64,000 nt of DNA from Stereum hirsutum FP-91666 SS1. Its lineage: Eukaryota > Basidiomycota > Agaricomycetes > Russulales > Stereaceae. Below are positions 10,693 to 22,389 of this stretch, piece by piece; position 1 is the stretch's first letter, and each line of letters starts with the position of its first letter. Below the pieces are notes generated by a model. The model was not told where the DNA came from and did no database searches. It saw nothing but the letters and a program-made list of their open reading frames with translations. The translations under genes were made by a program, and so were the position numbers. The stretch covers positions 930,340 through 994,339 of the forward strand of contig NW_006763141.1 in assembly GCF_000264905.1 (NCBI RefSeq), given 5' to 3'.

Positions 10693-12417
10693 TTAAAAAA
10701 TAACGTTCATAGGCTTGTACTTCTCATCCAGATACTTCACCTCCTCCTCACTCAATGTAACATTCACTGCTCCAATCAAGTCCTCCAACTTCTCGATGGA
10801 CGTTGTCCCGATGATGGGAGCTGTGACGCCTGGTTTCGCGAAAAGCCAGGCCAATGAAATCTGTGCCATGGAGACCCCCTTCTTCTTCGCTAATTCTTCG
10901 ATGCTATCCGTATAGACTTCTTGTCAGCCCGTATTTACCAAGGAATAATGAGATGGGAAGAAGGGACTGACCGAGGAACAATGTCACGACCACCGGAAGG
11001 CTCGGAGAGATAAATGACTTCGGCACGCCACCTAGATCATCGACCATGACATCAAGATGGTGTAGAAAGGAAGCTTGTGTAAAGCTTACATGTCCTTCTC
11101 TCCACGTAAAGTCTTCTCTGTGAGTGGACGAGCAGCGGCGCCACGAGCGAGCGGGCTCCATGGGATTGAACCAACACCGAAGTGCTGGGCACGAAGGACA
11201 ACGTTTTATTTCGTCAGTTAGACACAAAAGCGATGGTATATAAGTGGGACTACCTTGAGCGTGGGCATCATTTCGCGTTCTTCCTCTCGGTAGAGAACGC
11301 TATAGTGGTTTTGCATAGAGATGAACGGCGTCAGGTTGTGATTAATCGCGTAGTCTGTAGGTTCATATGTTAGCTTGGGCGTCAACCGGGATAGTAAACC
11401 TAACACACTCTGCATGGCGGCGACTGTTAGTTTGTGGGATGTAGGTTAGTGACCAAGTAGTTGATGAGCAGAGGACGACGTACATTGCCAGGCCCAGCAA
11501 GAGCTCATCCCGATGTAGCGCACATAGCCGGCTTTGACGACGTCGTGAAGGGCTTGCATCTGCCGACGTCTTACCGTTAGCGATAAAACAGATGCAATGA
11601 AAAGTGAAATCATTACAGTCTCCTCAATCGGGGTGTTATCATCGAAGCGATGGCCTACATAAGCACCGAGACCAAAGACATCAGCAGCCGTCTCAGGGAC
11701 ATCCTTTCCCAGCTATAGGGATCATACCACCATAGCGCAACCGAAAAACCAGAGGTGTAACTCACACTGCAACAGATCGATATAATCCAACTGCAACCTC
11801 TCCAAGCTCTTCTTGACGGAATCAAAGATATGCTTCCGACTCAACCCTTGTTGATTCACGTATCCTTCCTTCTCCGCTTCCTCGATGCTGTTGAATCGGG
11901 GCGTTAAAGATTTACGGACAAGACCATACAGTTTGGTCATAACGACAATTTCTTCGCGGGGAAGATTGTGCTGTTTGATGGCTTTTCCGAGGATGATTTC
12001 GGAGGCGCCGGCGGAGTAGACCTGTATGAGATGTGCATGATGGTGTGGTCGGATATGGAGTACATGCTTGCGAGACATACGTTCGCCGTGTCGAAAGTCT
12101 GGATGCCATTGTCATAACTGTTTGGGTCAAGAAGTAGAAGTTTAGACTGTGAGGATGTTGAATTAGCGAAAGTTTTCACGTACGCATATTTGATGTGCTT
12201 GATCCCTTCCTCCTCGGCCAATACCCAATCCTGCCACTCCGGACTTCCATAGCTCATACACCCCAGGATGATCTTCGAGACCTTCAATCCCGAGTTTCCC
12301 AAACGCACTACCCAGGATTGCCCAAGCCAGGTATCGCGATAAAGACCCTTGCAACTGAACTCTGCGGGAAGAGAACGTACCATAGGGCATACGACGATTC
12401 ACAGGGCTCGAGGTCAT
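10693..12417 (-). CDS. Aldo-keto reductase, aryl-alcohol dehydrogenase / versiconal reductase type
   Basis: An NADP-dependent reductase of aldehydes or ketones with the aldo-keto reductase barrel. The start MTSSPVNRRMPY at 12417 is followed by an intron, then VRLGNSGLKVSKIILGCMSY, typical of the AAD-like subgroup. The catalytic tetrad can be seen: Asp in IQTFDTANVYS, Tyr in the same segment (TANVYS), Lys in VVMTKLYG, and His in LLQCHRFD, which is formed across an intron. Later blocks are YVRYIGMSSCWAWQ, ISMQNHYSVLYREEEREM and a C-terminal GTTSIEKLEDLIGAVNVTLS motif for the nucleotide phosphate. The stop is at 10693-10695. There are about nine short introns, all GT-AG as far as seen. The natural substrate cannot be told from the sequence, and no neighbouring biosynthetic genes suggest a cluster. 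Confidence 0.88.
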
Positions 12418-13390
12418 CGTGTTATCCAGTCCGTGTGGTCGTCGATGCTCGTAGAGATCAGGGAAAGGTGAGAGTCTGTGAGGGTCTTTGTCATCGTGCA
12501 GCTCGTATATATAGCGATTTCACAGGGCGCCTCAATGTGGGTCTGGAGATAGGGGAAGAGAATCGATTGCTACTTTCGGAGAGTTGAAATAAGGAGATTG
12601 CTCTGTTCCTCCAGTTTGGCGCCGGTCGTTTATGCGGGGATCATGATCAAGGAAACCTCAACGCCACTTGACCGCCACACTTCATGCTCAAAGACAGTCT
12701 ATAGATACAACCTTTATCCATCTGTATGCGATCCATTCGAATGAGTAGCATTACGGACTTGATCCACACCACACGAGATCTTGACCCGACTACGACATCC
12801 AACTTACCAACTCATGCCCTTAGGCTCGTGCATATTCGTCGGCTCAACATCGGAAGTTGTAAGTAGCTCTCATTCAAATACTTAGTTGATGTTCTCTTGG
12901 TCTAATTACAAATTCAAAGGCTCAATATCTCCAGTATCGTCAAATTTCTCGAGGAGTATCGTCCGGAGGAAAGGTGAACCTTGATGTGACACCCTCCTTT
13001 AAGGCTTGCGCCACGGACACCTTCAATGTTAGTGGATTTCTTCGATACAATTCGAGTCAAGTGAACAGCATTGCGAGCTCACGAGGATAGCAGAGGACGA
13101 TGCAAAGAGGGGGGGGTGTGAGGAATGTAACCAAGGGATGTGTGTCGTCGAGAAACACTCGTTCCTGCAGATAGCCTACTAGTCACTGATGATGCGGTAG
13201 ACCGTTCACGTTGGACGCTTGCGTGAACGTCGAAACAAAAATACAAAGAAAAATTTTCTGGGATAGACATTGCCGTGAAAGGTCTCCTAGAGGAAGGTGG
13301 GTACTGAGATTTTCTCTACTGCCCATTGCGTCTGTTAAGCAAAGACACCCTCGAAATATGAAATAAAAAACTCGCAGCTTGCTCGGTCAT
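12418..13390. other. Intergenic region between the reductase and the tRNA-Pro loci
   Basis: The first part is the promoter side of the minus-strand reductase. A short spliceable frame starts at 12814 (MPLGSCIFVGSTSEV, donor GTAAGT), but its continuation shows no domain, so I do not call it a gene. The rest shows no structure that I can support. Confidence 0.4.
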
Positions 13391-13513
13391 GGGCCTGGCT
13401 GGGAATTGAACCGGGGCCTCCTCCAGATAAGTCCTGAATGTGCAGTGAACCCAAAGTTCGTGGCAATCCGTCCCTAAGAATGAATCATACAACGTATACT
13501 AGACCACCAGGCC
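13391..13513 (-). pseudogene. Degenerate tRNA-Pro (AGG) locus
   Basis: Both acceptor strands of a tRNA-Pro are intact (GGCCTGG at 13507-13513 and CCAGGCC at 13392-13398), and the T-loop TTCAATT and anticodon AGG are present. The T-stem has two mismatches (CCCGG against CCCAG), the anticodon stem has an A-G mismatch, and the D-arm carries a 6-nt insertion relative to the intact copy at 13831. These defects argue for a pseudogene. An intron-like stretch lies after the anticodon, as in the intact copy. Confidence 0.6.
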
Positions 13514-13830
13514 TTGGATGGTTGGAACAGAGAATTCAGCACCCGCGCGTTCTACTACTCCATCAAGACCGACGCAGGCTCAGAAACAGGCCGTCGTCGT
13601 ACCTTGTGCAGCGGAAGTTATATCCTATGATGCCGTGAATATGAGTACAGCGGCCTCACCATTTGTGATGATGCGCTCGCCCTGGGGAGGAATAATAATC
13701 GTTGTATTAGACCTGGTGGTAAGGACAGGATAGGTCACGGTGTACGACCTTGCCGAGAGCTGCATAGAGAACACGAGCAACAGCGGCAATAAGTAAAACA
13801 AGGACGACAAAAAACGGAATCCGAGACACA

Positions 13831-13949
13831 GGGCCTGGCCGGGAATTGAACCCGGGACCTCCTGCAATGATATTCGAATGATCGAACGGGTGTCCAGCAG
13901 AACTGGAGCATTGCCCGAAGCAGGAATCATACTACTAGACCACCAGGCC
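13831..13949 (-). tRNA. tRNA-Pro (anticodon CGG) with a 47-nt intron
   Basis: Read on the minus strand, 13949-13914 gives acceptor GGCCTGG, the D-arm and anticodon arm CCTGC-TTCGGG. A 47-nt intron (13913-13867) follows the base after the anticodon, the canonical place. Then 13866-13831 gives TGCAGG, the variable region, T-arm CCGGG-TTCAATT-CCCGG, acceptor CCAGGCC and discriminator C. The mature length is 72 nt and all four stems pair. The A and B boxes for RNA polymerase III are inside the gene. Confidence 0.93.
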
Positions 13950-14327
13950 GTAACCCCTATCAGTCTCATGCAAACTATATCAATGTTCGTCTGAACCTTC
14001 AGGTAGGACAGAGAGGTCTCTACCCAGGATGAAGAAGGGTGAATGCACCGTTATTATTAGATGCTACAAGAGCCTTCAAGCTCCAAACAGTCTTGAGGTG
14101 ACGTCTGGTTCCGTCGGGGCAGTATTGAAGGCGTCTAAATGGAGAGCAAGTAACGCCACAAGAACTCACTGATCGGGGAATCCACTGATTATGCCCCCCA
14201 TAAAATCCCTTTGAGGAGACGGACTGAGCGCTGCATCCCCCATAACCCTCAACCCCTCAACCCAGGCTAGTCGCAGAGTACATCCACCCATCTACACACC
14301 TCCCAAATACACAGATAGTCCACCACC

Positions 14328-14723
14328 ATGGTCCGCGTTGTACCCGTTGCTCTCCTTGCCGTCCTCTCCTCCATTCCCTTCGTGACGGGCGGTCCCATTG
14401 CCTACGGAATATGCCAAACTGGTACGTACCGTCGTGTTTCCTCTTCCCATCGTGCGCATATCCGTCCGGAGGTCTATCACTGATGTCGAGGATGTAGGGT
14501 GCAACACCGTTGCGGTGGCTTGCTATGCCGCCGCTGGCTTCCAATTCGGTACTGTCGTCGCTGCTGTTGCTGCTCCTGCGACTATTCTGGCGTGCAACGC
14601 CGCTCTTGGGACGTCAGTTCGGCTTGAAGGGCTGGTAGTAATGAGAAAGAACTGACATGGGCCGATGTGTGTAGATGTTCGACCGCGTGCGCCACTGTGG
14701 CGCTCTTCGCGCCGACGCCTTAG
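14328..14723 (+). CDS. Small secreted cysteine-containing protein
   Basis: Exons 14328-14421, 14498-14612 and 14675-14723 give an 85-residue protein. The first 20 or so residues, MVRVVPVALLAVLSSIPFVT, form a signal peptide. The mature part is small, Ala-rich and has six cysteines in the blocks GICQTGCNTVAVACYAAAG, ATILACNAALGTC and STACATVALFAPTP. This resembles a set of short Ala/Cys secreted proteins common in Agaricomycete genomes, of unknown role. Pairing of the cysteines as disulphides is an inference. The start context CACCATGG fits a strong eukaryotic initiation site. Confidence 0.75.
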
Positions 14724-15377
14724 AATTTCGAAGTGCCGACCAATCGTGCTATAAATCTCGAAAGATGGATGGTGAGTCGACGGTTTATGAGAGGAGGATT
14801 GATAGACGATAGTGACCTTTTCAAGTTACCGTTGTTTGGACAGATACATGGGCATAGCAAGAGCAAGATGTTTTGTTACCTTTGGCCCGATTGCCCGCGA
14901 TGGCCTAGGGTCCCGTTGTATATTCCGGCGAAGTGTCTATAGGCGTAGAAAGAAGTGAGAAGAAGTAATATGTCACTGTACGATGTACGGATATTTGTGG
15001 TCCGAATACCGCTTGTGGAACGATTTTGAGTATTTCTGTTTTCTGGATGAACAACTTGGATGTCAAAGAAACCGTCACGCACGCGAATGAGATTGTCGAG
15101 GGATTTGTGCAGGATTCGTGCAAAAAGACCCTGGCGAAGAATAGGCGCTCGGTGCCACACTAAACAAGACAGGACACATCGCGTTCAGAAAGAGTCGCAA
15201 GTTTTGTTTGAGGGGGTCAAGAAATCAAAAGAAATCAAGAGAAATCAAGAGGATCGTATTCCATCCGCGCCACAAAGCCACACTGAAAGAAATTTCGAGG
15301 TGCGGAAGTGCAATTATGCCGACTATGCCAACGCCACCTGCTGTACGCCATCGCCCCTCGATTCCATATCTACATCA
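14724..15377. other. Intergenic spacer
   Basis: The downstream regions of two convergent genes meet here. One plus-strand frame (15060-15452) overlaps the SRP9 coding region in antisense and is not supported. No RNA gene or repeat was seen. Confidence 0.5.
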
Positions 15378-15931
15378 TCATTTCTTCTTCTTTCCCTTCT
15401 TTTTCTTTGTTCCACCGCCTGCGGTTCCTCCCGCCGTAGGGGTAGAAGTTGAAGGTGGAACACTTGCAACGCCACCTTCTTCCTTCACAGACGTGACTGG
15501 TCCTGGAGAAATGGGTCGAGGTGTAGAGGATGATGGTGGGGGTGGTGGGGGTGGGCGGGAGTTGACCATTTTCTCCATAAGAGATAGATTTAGGGCTTCA
15601 AAACGATTGAGGAAGACGGAGGAGTGGGTTTTGAATTTGAGACACTGTTTCGCGAAGAATGTCATAGAACGGCATACGATCATCAGGTGAGCAATTAATA
15701 GTCGGACATTGGATACAAAGAAACGCACTGTCTCGTCGTCTGTAATCTTCAATACAAGCTTTCCCTCCGGCTGCTTGAATTTCACGCAGTATCGCGCCTG
15801 TGGTAGAGGGTCGAAAGAAATCAGTCGTCTGACGTGACGGAGGGGTTAATTGGGCGCACCTTTTGGGGAGATTTGGCATAGAGGGCCTCAGCGGCTTCCT
15901 GGTATTTCTGCCAGGAGGATATGTAGACCAT
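15378..15931 (-). CDS. SRP9: Signal recognition particle 9 kDa subunit (SRP9), with extended tail
   Basis: Exons 15860-15931, 15729-15797 and 15378-15644 (read on the minus strand) code for 135 residues. SRP9, with SRP14, binds the Alu domain of SRP RNA and slows translation while the ribosome docks at the ER. The family shape is clear: MVYISSWQKYQEAAEALY (Trp and the helix), then ARYCVKFKQPEGKLVLKITD, then CLKFKTHSSVFLNRFEALN and SLMEKM. The SRP9-type domain fills the first 85 or so residues. The rest is a Pro/Ser/Gly tail ending in KKKKGKKKK, longer than in animal SRP9. The intron junctions keep the domain continuous, so this is the real frame. Confidence 0.82.
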
Positions 15932-16244
15932 GACAGCGTGAAAGGCCTCTACCTGCAGGCATCGAGGCCACTGCCAAGTGATGGAGTGGATGATTGTGTA
16001 CGCACGCTTTCTTCACCGCGTCCAACAATTTCGTGACATCGTTACTGGTCACAAAATTGTCACTTGTTGTCACAACGTTGAATACGGTGCATGAGTGGTG
16101 CATGAGACGCTCGTCTGTTGTTCGACGACCACGACCGCGAACACAACAGGTGTTCAAGTCGTCGTGCCCGCTCCTTACATCTCTACCCCCACAAGCTAGG
16201 CTCCAGGTGCTGGCTAACTCAGGTAGTATTACATCTCCTCTCAC
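15932..16244. other. Divergent promoter region between SRP9 and the Ser-rich gene
   Basis: The two genes start 313 bases apart and point away from each other. No core promoter element stands out. The longer open frames here have no support. Confidence 0.4.
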
Positions 16245-19200
16245 ATGGAGAACGATGTCGGTCCTTCGCCTCGGCTATGGCAAATCTATACCCAGTCTCA
16301 GACTATCCCGCCTAACACATACTCTTCGGTTTCGGGGCCTTCAGCATCAATAACGGCTACTGCTCCTCGTCGTGCTCTCATGGATATCACGCCTCGTACG
16401 ATTAACAAGGACTTTGACTGCTCTCTGCCTCGCTCGTCAGCCAAACGCCGTCTTCCTTCCGTATCTGGCGGTGTGCCTTTGACGCTGTCTGGCCGCCGTT
16501 CTCCAGAACCAACTCTGAAGAAAGAAAATATCAACACATCTTCTGAACCGTCCGGTTTCAACTCGAAGCAAACCTTTGCCTCGAAGGTTCCTACCCGACC
16601 TCAGAACAAGACTCTTGCTTCGCCTAGATCTACACCTCGACCGATGTCTACTCTTTCGAATGCTCCAAGCCGACTCTCTTACGCTGCAACTATCAGTTCT
16701 TCTATAGCAATACCCAACGTCTCTTCTGACTCTAGCTCTGATGATGGTTCCGGTTCCGCCTGGCATCGCCCAACTACCTTCGTCACTCCTCCCTCGTCTC
16801 TCAGCAGAACCTGCCCATTCACCGACACGAAACAGAATAGCCCAACATTCCAAATCGCGAGAATGGGCATCGGAGAAGGAGACGAACGATCTTTTGCCGA
16901 TATCTTCTCGGACAGCTGGGACGACAGCTCTATCGTCACTGGTCAAAGCGTCATCGGTCGTGGTTCTCAAGCTGCATCGTCTACCGTTCAGCCTCGTTCT
17001 CGTATTGCTGCTAGTGCTGTCCTAGGTCGCGGTACATATCAGAGCGGGGTGGCCAGGCATATACCTATACCAGTGTCAGCCACAACCGTGACTTCGCGTA
17101 GCACTGCTCTTGCTTTGACTGCACCTCATGGTACTCCTGCGGATATCTTCGACCAGCCCTCGTACGCTACTCAGCTAGACTCGAACTGGACGTTGTCGGC
17201 GGCCACCGACGGATCTGGAGGTTGTGATAGCAGACACGAGCTAGCGAATAAGACAGACAGCGAAGACGACTACGAAGACCCCTTTGTCTTCGACAGCAAC
17301 CCTCATCTCGTGCTTGTGGCCAGTCAGTCTCGTACTCAGCCCCTCTCGAACCTCCCTCACACCACCCCACCGTCCAATGCTTCGTTCACTATTATCGCGC
17401 CTAAGGACCTGTCATCTTCGCCGCCTTCGCCACCACCGTCACCACCGTCTCGTACTTCGCGGTTTCGTTCTGGGACTGTTCATCGGGAGGACAGGCCTAA
17501 GCCTGTCGCACGCTCGCGGTTCAGTATAACTCCGATCGAGGCTCCGAAGCCGGGGTCTGGGTGCGAGCAGGATACATTCAGGAGGTTCAGTCTTAGGCGT
17601 ATGACGAGGGTGGACGGTCGAACCGTATTCGTTCAGGATATCGGGGATGAAGTTGTCGGAGATGAGCACCAGGAGGGTGGTGGCGGTGGCGAAGGTGGAG
17701 AGAGGAAAAGTGTAGGGAGGTGGAGAGTGCAGGTCGATGCGGACGGCTTGCCGGAGGACATGCTGCAGATGTTGGACGAGTTGGAAGGGTTCGCGGAAGA
17801 TTTGAAGAACATGAACGAGGGGGATGTCGATGCGAACGTTTCGCCCAGGATAGCGGGCTCAGATTTGGAGAAGGGTGAGGTCGGAGGAGCAAAGGATGTG
17901 ATGGCGAAGGAGACGATGACGGCCGTGCCCAAGATCGTCGTGACGCAGTCTTTCCAGAGTATGACGAACGCGGTAGAGCTCAAACTTCCGGAGTCGAGCA
18001 CAAGTGGGAGCGTTGGTACGCTGGGAAGTATCGGAGAGTCGTATGCTAGCGTTTTGGAGGGTGTGTTGGAGCTTTGCGGTGCCTACGAAGTAGGCGGAGA
18101 TGACGCGCAGGAGGATAGTATGGCAAGCGAATTCGAAAGTGACGACGATGAGGTCGAGTCGGAGGAGGAGGGTGTTCCAATTCCGAGATTGGATAAGGGG
18201 AAGTGGCGAGCAGTAGAGGATGTGATAGCCGTCCAGGAAGTACATATGGCGGAAGTGATCATCGAGGCAGTCGTGAGTATCATATCTCCTTGCATTTGTT
18301 CTATCAGACTTACAAATGTTCATCCAGGCATCTCTTTCGTCAGAGGGGAGCTCGCTCAACTTTCCATCCAAGGGCAGCTTTTCCTGCGTCTACCTCCCCG
18401 ATGTTCGTCCTGTCATTATTTCTTCAACGTTTCTCCAACTGAACATATTTCCTTATTTCTAGTTCTCTCCCGAGTTCCTTTGCGGTAGCTCCACGTCACT
18501 TGTCCTCCAGGAAGCTCAGGGTTATCACTCTAAACCTCGTCCCGCACGACCCACCACGGTTTCTACCGCCATCCCTACTCCTACGCGCAGGCGTTCCTTA
18601 AAGTTCTCCCTTTCTCGACGCAAGACATCGATTCCTACGCCTCTTCCTCAAGTCCCCTCCATCTTACAGCGAAATAACGAAACCCCTTCGGGCAGCTCCC
18701 ATGTCAAATTCGCTACTTCCCAGAAGGTTGCTGAAGGATACGGAATCACTTCTCCGCCACTGAAACCCGTTCCTTCGTGCATCGATACGAATGCTTCATC
18801 AAGATCGGAACGAAGCAAGTCTCCTTTTGCACTTTCTTATGCTCCCCCATCTGTTCCTGTCTCTGCACCTGCGACAGTCTCAACTTTCTCTTCGCCCACT
18901 TCTTCCACCACTCCTGTTCGCCGTGGAAGACTCATACCGTCGAGAACGAAGACTATGGACTCGGCCTTTTCCGCCACCTCAACCATCGACTCGAATTACC
19001 CGCTTCGCAATCACGCATTTCATACACCCGCTAGCAATCCGTCTACTCGACAGACTTATTCCCCATCTCGCGTACCTGCCTCCCCTCAACCTCAGTACGC
19101 CACCCAAACACTCGTCACCCATAGTAACCCCACTCGGCTACCTCAACCTGCTGCATCCGCTAGGACCGTGACTGGCCGGTTCTTCTCTGGGATGGGCCAT

Positions 19201-19650
19201 ACTAATGGAATTAATGGTTCCCCGTCGTCGGTGATTCCGGCTGCTCCAAAGTCTGCACCTGCAACAGCTACGACGTTCGGTTACAGTCCTCTAGCCGTCA
19301 ACTCTGGTGCCGGCTCGGCTTCGAACACGCGGCCTCCATCATCATCAGGAGTAAGGGGCTTCTTCAGTCGGAGACATGAACAGAGAGCGACGTCGCTCTC
19401 AGAGCATCGGCCTCTTCCCGCCCCCGCCAGTGCCGCGTCATCGAAGATTGGAAAGGCGAGGGCTATGAGCATGGGTGCGGGTGCGGGTGCGGGTGGGAAG
19501 AGCGTGTCTGGGATGAAGGGGGCCTTACGAAGCACGGATCAAGATGCAATGCCAGGAGGCGTTATGGGTCAGGCGCAGACTCTCAGGCCAGGTTCGAGAA
19601 CGGGGTCGAAGCTGCCGAGTGCGAAGGAGTTGCTGAAGAGATTCGGATAA
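16245..19650 (+). CDS. Large Ser/Pro-rich protein of unknown function
   Basis: Exons 16245-18272, 18328-18411 and 18463-19650 give 1,099 residues with clean phases and GT-AG introns. No catalytic domain is visible. The protein is Ser/Thr/Pro-rich and probably mostly disordered, with a basic segment SAKRRLPS, a segment RRFSLRRMTRVDGRTVFVQD followed by a Glu/Gly-rich stretch, and a possible amphipathic helix LPEDMLQMLDELEGFAEDL. The third exon holds RRRSLKFSLSRRKTS and ends LPSAKELLKRFG. That last motif is close to the end of the other large Ser-rich protein at 31545. A structural or signalling scaffold is conceivable but not shown. Codons end mostly in T or C in the first half of the large exons and in G in the second half. 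Confidence 0.75.
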
Positions 19651-20376
19651 GTGGTTCGGTGGCGGGTCATATGATAGGAAATTTTCTTCTTTTAGGGGTT
19701 AAGGAGGTTGTCTTCGAGCTTTAGGCAGTTGGTGGACGTTCCGTGGGCGACGCCCTGTAGGGACGCCCACTTCTCGTGCAGTTGGGCCTGCTCGTTTCCG
19801 ACCAGTATCGGGGTTCTTTGCACACGTGTAACCATTTTTCTGGATATCAATATCATCCCGTTCGTCGAGATTTGCGTAGTTTGATAATTGCCTATGTTGA
19901 GTATGACCACTCAAGACGCGCTTTGGAGCGAGAAAATTCGTAATAGCCTCGAGGCGAGTCCTTCGCTCGTTTGTCTGCGTACAGCAATACTACTGACCAG
20001 TGTCAACATGCACGTGTACAGAACCGCACAGACAAGAATTCAATTTCAACAAAACCTTGGTCGAGGTTAGCTGAAAGGGACCGGCTCTTTGGCCTTATGG
20101 CGGCGAACATCGTTATAGCGATCCGTCTGTCAGGAACGATCTCGCCTTGGGTTTCTGATCGTAGAACTCTCTGCATAGGTCAATCAACATCGCCTATCTG
20201 GGAACAATGGAAGACCGGCATGGGGGATACGTCGCCTCCTCGTCTATCTTCCACTCTGAGTGGAAATCGCATCCGACTCACGCTGTCAACGGGAGTATAT
20301 AACGAGAGGCAAAATCGGGATGCACACGCTCGTTATTTGCCCTTGTGCTCTCACACCGTTGATGGTCTGAACAAGC
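19651..20376. other. Intergenic region upstream of the pheromone receptor
   Basis: I searched both strands for a short pheromone-precursor frame ending in Cys-aliphatic-aliphatic-X and found none. Frames present (for example 19888-20070 plus, and 19692-19914 minus) lack the C-terminal Cys and any signature. Confidence 0.45.
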
Positions 20377-22022
20377 ATGCCGACTTATCCTTCCAATGCT
20401 GTCTTTTCTGCCTTTTCGTTCGTTGGCTTTATCCTGGCGCTCATTCCTTTCTCCTGGCATTGCAGAGGTATGTCAGTTCAATCGCCTGCGGAGGTCAAAC
20501 AGAATGACCGACGCACCTCCGTTTGACCCCCGCAATAGCATCCAGCATTGGCACCTGCTTATTCGTTACATGGACGGGACTCTTATGTCTGGTGTTCTTC
20601 GCCAACTCAATCATTTGGAATGACAATGTAATCGACTGGGCTCCGGTGTGGTGCGATATCTGTATGTATTTTCCCCATCGCCCCTCTTAGCTCTGAGCTA
20701 CGAATCTGATTGAAGCACCCAGCGTCACGCTTCATTGTCGCGATGAACGCGGGCTTTCCGGTAGCATGCCTATTGATCAAACGGCGACTCTACAATATAG
20801 CTCGTATGTCACCAGTGACGAATAAAAGCCGAGAGCTCGCTCTGGAATTGGGTCTTGGATTGGGGCTTCCAGTCCTCGAGGTCGGCCTTTGTACGTCCTT
20901 ATGGAGCCGCTATTTCTTGCTTCGATAACCCAGACTTGCATCCAGATTCTACTGTCGAAGGCCACCGCTTCGACATCTACGAAGAAGCCGGATGTTGGCC
21001 TACCATGGTCATTCTCCCATGGGCGTATCCGCTGGTCATATGCGTACCTCTCATCATTGGCCTTATCAACCTGCTCTATGGAAGTCAGTGTCGACTCCTT
21101 ATTCTTCGTCTTTGGTCGTCTCCGAATTTATATGAGGCTTTACTAATCTTTCCACCATATTCAGCTCTGACCATCTACCGTGTCGTAAAGGAACGACGTG
21201 CTCTACAGGAACTACTCCCAACGACTCACAAGATTTGCGACCATCCCATCGACAGCCATTTCATCCGCCTCCTCACCCTCTCCTCAGTTGAAGTCATCTT
21301 CACTATTCCTCTGGCCTGCCTTGAAATTTACATCGATAGCCGGAATGGATTATACACCTGGCGCGGTTGGGCCGACTTGAGATACAAATTCTCTCGTAGC
21401 TTCTTGTACCCTTCAGTCATCTGGAGAGCGGATGGGTATCGCTTGGCAGGAGTCGAGCTCAACCGTTGGAGTCCTGTGCTTTGTGCATTTGTATTTTTCT
21501 CCCTGTTTGGCTTTGCAGACGAGGCGAGAAGGAACTATAAGGCAGCATGGAGGGTCTTGAAGCGGCCTATAATCTGGATCGCGCCTGAATGGATGCGAAG
21601 GTAAGTGTTGGACATTTTCACGATTTTCACTAAGCTCATGGATACTCTGTGCCCCCAGAGGTTTCATGTCCGCGTTCGACAGGATATCACGCCGACGACG
21701 CTTGTCCCATGATATGACCTTTGCCGATGGTCCAGCGCCAACAGATTCGTCACTCACCACCGTTTGCCTCGACGATGGAATGTCAATCAAGGGCGATGAA
21801 GCTTGCTCTAGCATTTCATTACCCGTTTCCGACCGTAATCCGACGCAGCCGGAACCCGTTCACCAGGAGCTTGCTATCGTTTCAAGGAGCGAACCCGTCG
21901 TCCGGACAGTAGCCGAGCGGCAATCTGTACGCTTGCTTCCCAACGGCATGTTGAACATCATATTTCCACGAGAGAATGGTTTGGCCTGGGTTAGGCGTAG
22001 CGAAAATGAAAAGACCACGTAG
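20377..22022 (+). CDS. STE3: STE3-type pheromone receptor (seven-helix GPCR)
   Basis: Exons 20377-20467, 20539-20661, 20723-20890, 20934-21083, 21165-21600 and 21659-22022 give 443 residues. Fungal STE3 receptors sit in the plasma membrane, bind lipid-modified peptide pheromones and signal through a G protein and MAP kinases. Family signs in order: the first helix NAVFSAFSFVGFILALIPF, then a short loop to SSIGTCLFVTWTGLLCLVFF, NSIIWNDNVIDWAPVWCDI, ARFIVA-like SRFIVAMNAGFPVACLLIKR, ELGLGLGLPVLEVGL, STVEGHRFDIYEEAGCWP (very typical), AYPLVICVPLIIGLINLLYG and LTIYRVVKERRALQELL. The seventh helix is VLCAFVFFSLFGFADEARR, and a hydrophilic tail of about 130 residues follows. It may belong to the mating-type B (P/R) system or be a non-mating STE3-like paralogue; the window shows no pheromone gene to decide. 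Confidence 0.92.
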
Positions 22023-22389
22023 CCTATTGGTTCCCTGTTTTAGACGAGGTTGTTGACATACTTTAGACATTTGTTTTCGACTGTCCTTCCTGCCTTTCCA
22101 TGTTGTCGACGTTGTATCATCTTCTTCACATTATTCGTTTCGGTAACTTACTGGAGTACCGACTGCATCTATAGCCTTGTGTCAAGTAAAATTTGTATAC
22201 GTAGCGCCGTTACACATTGTACAATACCGCAAGAGCCCCTGCTATCGTCACCAACGCAAGTATGGTACATGAGATAAGAAATACCGCAGAAATAGGCAGA
22301 ATTGGAGCTAAAGAACCCGACAGAAAAAAGGTATAGGTGTGCGTATGAAGATAAAACGGCGAACTTGCCACGAATGGAATCGATACCGT
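22023..22389. other. Convergent spacer after the receptor
   Basis: The receptor and the minus-strand F-box gene converge here. No pheromone precursor was found: a short minus-strand frame with Cys-Val-Thr-Ala near 22200-22270 reads on past that motif. Confidence 0.4.

Noticed and set aside
12814..13100. Short spliceable frame starting MPLGSCIFVGST
   Set aside because: It can be extended through one intron but shows no domain and ends quickly; too weak to call a gene.
22170..22270. Minus-strand short frame containing Cys-Val-Thr-Ala, considered as a pheromone precursor
   Set aside because: The reading frame continues past the motif with no stop, so it is not a CaaX end, and there is no upstream processing motif.
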